This document shows positions 62,494-64,000 of a DNA stretch of 64,000 bases, one piece after another (position 1 is the stretch's first letter; each line of letters starts with the position of its first letter). Source of the DNA: UBA9076 sp964418835 (GTDB lineage: Bacteria > Bacillota_I > Bacilli_A > Erysipelotrichales > Erysipelotrichaceae); contig CAYQNJ010000003.1 in the NCBI GenBank assembly GCA_964418835.1, positions 1 to 64,000 on the forward strand. Direction: 5' to 3'. The translations under genes and the position numbers were made by a program. The notes beneath the pieces are model-generated. The model worked only from the letters and a program-made list of their open reading frames with translations. It made no database searches and was not told the origin of the DNA.

Positions 62494-63486
62494 ATGAAAA
62501 CACTAATTAAAATTGCTTTAACTCTAATGGTAATAGTAGCAACAGGCTGCTCAAGTCCAACAAATCAAACAACAGATACAAGTGACAAACCGGTAATAGG
62601 GGTAGTTCAATTAGTTGAGCATACTTCATTAAATATTATCAAAGATGCAATTTTTGAACAGTTTGACACATTAGGATATGTAGATGGTGAAAATTGTGTT
62701 ATTAAATTTGTGAATGCTCAAGGAGATATGGCTAATTTACCAACAATAATGCAAAATTTAAAATCTGAAAATGTGGATGTTGTAGTAGCTATTACTACAC
62801 CAGTTGCTCAAGCAGCATTATCATTAACGCCAGAAACACCTGTAATATTTTCTGCAATATCAGACCCTGTAGGTGCCAATGTTGTAAAAGCGCTTGATGA
62901 TACAAGTAACAATGTAACTGGAACAAGTGATCCTGTAAAAGTTAAACAAATTATAGATATGGCTTTAACTGTAAATCCTGAAGCAAAAACTGTAGGATAC
63001 ATATATAATGCAGGAGAAGCAAACTCTGTTTCAAATCTATCAATATTAGAAGAGTACGCAAAAGAAAAAGGTTTAAAGGTTGAAACAGCCACTATCTCAG
63101 TAAGTAGTGAACTACAAACTGCGAGTAGTGTTGTTGCAAGTAAGGTTGATTTTATCTTTGTACCTACTGATAATACAGTTGCTGAAGCTATGCCTATACT
63201 AGCAGCTGAAGGTATTAAAGCAAATATTCCTGTTTATGTAGGAGCTGATTCGATGGTTATGGATGGTGGATTTGCGACTGTTGGAATTGATTATTCAGAT
63301 TTAGGTAAAGAAACAGCAAATATGGTTGATAAAGTTTTAAAAGGTACTCCAGTTAGTGATATACCTGTAGAAACATTTGATAGTAATTTAAGTATTTATG
63401 TAAATAAAAAGACTCAAGAAGCTTTAGGCATTACTCTTCCAGATTCAATCACAAACGATGCTAAGTTTAAAGAAATAGGAGAATAA
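62494..63486 (+). CDS. trpX: TrpX-type ABC substrate-binding lipoprotein
   Basis: A 330-residue lipoprotein of the ABC_sub_bind (DUF534) family: signal peptide with lipobox VATGC, then a periplasmic-binding fold (VGVVQLVEH-like start as IGVVQLVEH; FSAISDPVGANVV; VPTDNTVAEA). In streptococci this family (TrpX) supplies a tryptophan importer under T-box control. The TGG-specifier T-box directly upstream supports the same role. A GAGGGAGAAAATT site precedes the ATG and the permease gene follows by one base. Confidence 0.9.
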   Translation: MKTLIKIALTLMVIVATGCSSPTNQTTDTSDKPVIGVVQLVEHTSLNIIKDAIFEQFDTLGYVDGENCVIKFVNAQGDMANLPTIMQNLKSENVDVVVAITTPVAQAALSLTPETPVIFSAISDPVGANVVKALDDTSNNVTGTSDPVKVKQIIDMALTVNPEAKTVGYIYNAGEANSVSNLSILEEYAKEKGLKVETATISVSSELQTASSVVASKVDFIFVPTDNTVAEAMPILAAEGIKANIPVYVGADSMVMDGGFATVGIDYSDLGKETANMVDKVLKGTPVSDIPVETFDSNLSIYVNKKTQEALGITLPDSITNDAKFKEIGE

Positions 63487-63487
63487 A

Positions 63488-64000
63488 ATGAATTTTACTA
63501 CCATCATGGGTGGCATAGAACTAGGTTGTATCTTTGCCATATTATCAATTGGTTTATATATAGCATTTAGGATATTAAACTTACCAGACTTAACTGTTGA
63601 TGGTAGTTTTGTTACTGGATTAGCTATTAGTACAGCTTTCACATTAAATGGACATCCTTTTATTGGATTAATACTAGCCATGGTTGGAGGTGCACTAACT
63701 GGCGTGTTTACTGGTTTGCTTCATACCAAGTTAAACATGCATGCTATTCTTGCAGGTATTCTTACAATGACTGGTTTGTATTCTATAAACTTACATATTA
63801 TGAATGATAAACCAAGTGTGTATATAGGTAATTTACCAAATATATTTGATGGATTAAGAAATAAGGTTGTAATTAATAATTATGATTATGGTTTGTTAAT
63901 ACAATTGTTAATAATTAATACAATTATCATCCTTGCCTTATTCATATTTTTAAAAACACAATTGGGTATGTCTTTAAGAGCTACTGGTGATAATGAAGCA
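63488..64000 (+). CDS. trpY: TrpY-type ABC permease (3' truncated by window end)
   Basis: The first 171 codons of an integral membrane permease of the BPD_transp_2 family. Helices are visible from residue 8, and the motif RILNLPDLTVDGSFVTG near 27-43 is typical of the TrpY group. It starts one base after the trpX stop, with GGAG in the end of that gene. The remaining sequence and the expected ATPase (trpZ) lie outside. Confidence 0.88.
   Translation, partial: MNFTTIMGGIELGCIFAILSIGLYIAFRILNLPDLTVDGSFVTGLAISTAFTLNGHPFIGLILAMVGGALTGVFTGLLHTKLNMHAILAGILTMTGLYSINLHIMNDKPSVYIGNLPNIFDGLRNKVVINNYDYGLLIQLLIINTIIILALFIFLKTQLGMSLRATGDNEA

Noticed and set aside
1..64000. CRISPR array, insertion sequence, prophage or integrative element.
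   Set aside because: No regularly spaced repeats, transposase, integrase or phage genes were seen anywhere in the window.

Overview
The window is a contiguous stretch of an AT-rich (roughly 70% A+T by eye), gene-dense bacterial chromosome. T-box leaders, a cre/CcpA-type site, GntR/AraC/MarR regulators, strong GGAGG ribosome sites, an arginine deiminase operon and a PTS permease all point to a low-GC Gram-positive lineage (Bacillota, or a walled or free-living relative of the Mollicutes such as Erysipelotrichia-, RF39- or Izemoplasma-like bacteria). The exact taxon cannot be fixed from the sequence alone. TGA is a genuine stop in at least nine genes, so the code is standard. No rRNA, CRISPR array, insertion sequence or prophage is visible.

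Layout. 1-7.8 kb is an arginine block: a T-box leader, tRNA-Arg(ACG), argS, then the arginine deiminase operon (arcA, arcB, arcC, YfcC-type antiporter) and tRNA-Arg(UCT). 7.8-13.5 kb holds a tandem-HTH AraC regulator divergent from an Ldh_2-type dehydrogenase, an RluA-type pseudouridine synthase, two HAD phosphatases around tRNA-Arg(CCG), and a membrane protein. 13.5-18.7 kb is a beta-glucoside operon with a cre site and a GntR-type operator: a PTS EIIC interrupted by an in-frame TGA, a 48-residue membrane peptide, DUF3284, GntR, 6-phospho-beta-glucosidase, and mannose-6-phosphate isomerase. 18.8-25.9 kb is a MarR regulator, pstSCAB-phoU and the convergent phoPR pair. 26-32 kb has a membrane-anchored clostripain-like peptidase and class I ribonucleotide reductase (nrdAB).

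32-42.7 kb is a nine-gene, tightly overlapping operon: PfkB sugar kinase, M20 amidohydrolase, esterase, a two-part ADP-ribosylglycohydrolase-family protein, a BMP/PnrA lipoprotein with its ABC ATPase and two permeases, and a nucleoside hydrolase. Together they read as uptake and stepwise dismantling of decorated ribosides, and this is the best candidate for an undescribed system in the window. 42.7-52.4 kb is mixed housekeeping (TraX-like, MBL-fold hydrolase, CorC/HlyC, AI-2E-type transporter, DUF1508, two aldo/keto reductases, flavodoxin, M28 peptidase, tRNA-Leu). 52.4-55 kb is an FNR-like regulator with a perfect FNR box in front of two hemerythrin-type stress genes. 55-62 kb has an esterase/ATP-grasp pair, a GltD-like flavoprotein with an orphan chorismate mutase, an ABC exporter, a frameshifted yqeY and an MFS transporter. 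62.1 kb to the end is a tryptophan-specifier T-box controlling a TrpXYZ-type ABC transporter that runs off the window.

A recurring theme is departure from standard decoding or early gene decay: arcC has no ATG/GTG/TTG start, the EIIC has a single in-frame TGA, yqeY is split exactly at an A AAA AAG slippery heptamer, a GNAT gene is broken twice, and a GH1 gene survives only as a 5' stub. Some of these could be assembly or base-call errors, and each has a simple check.
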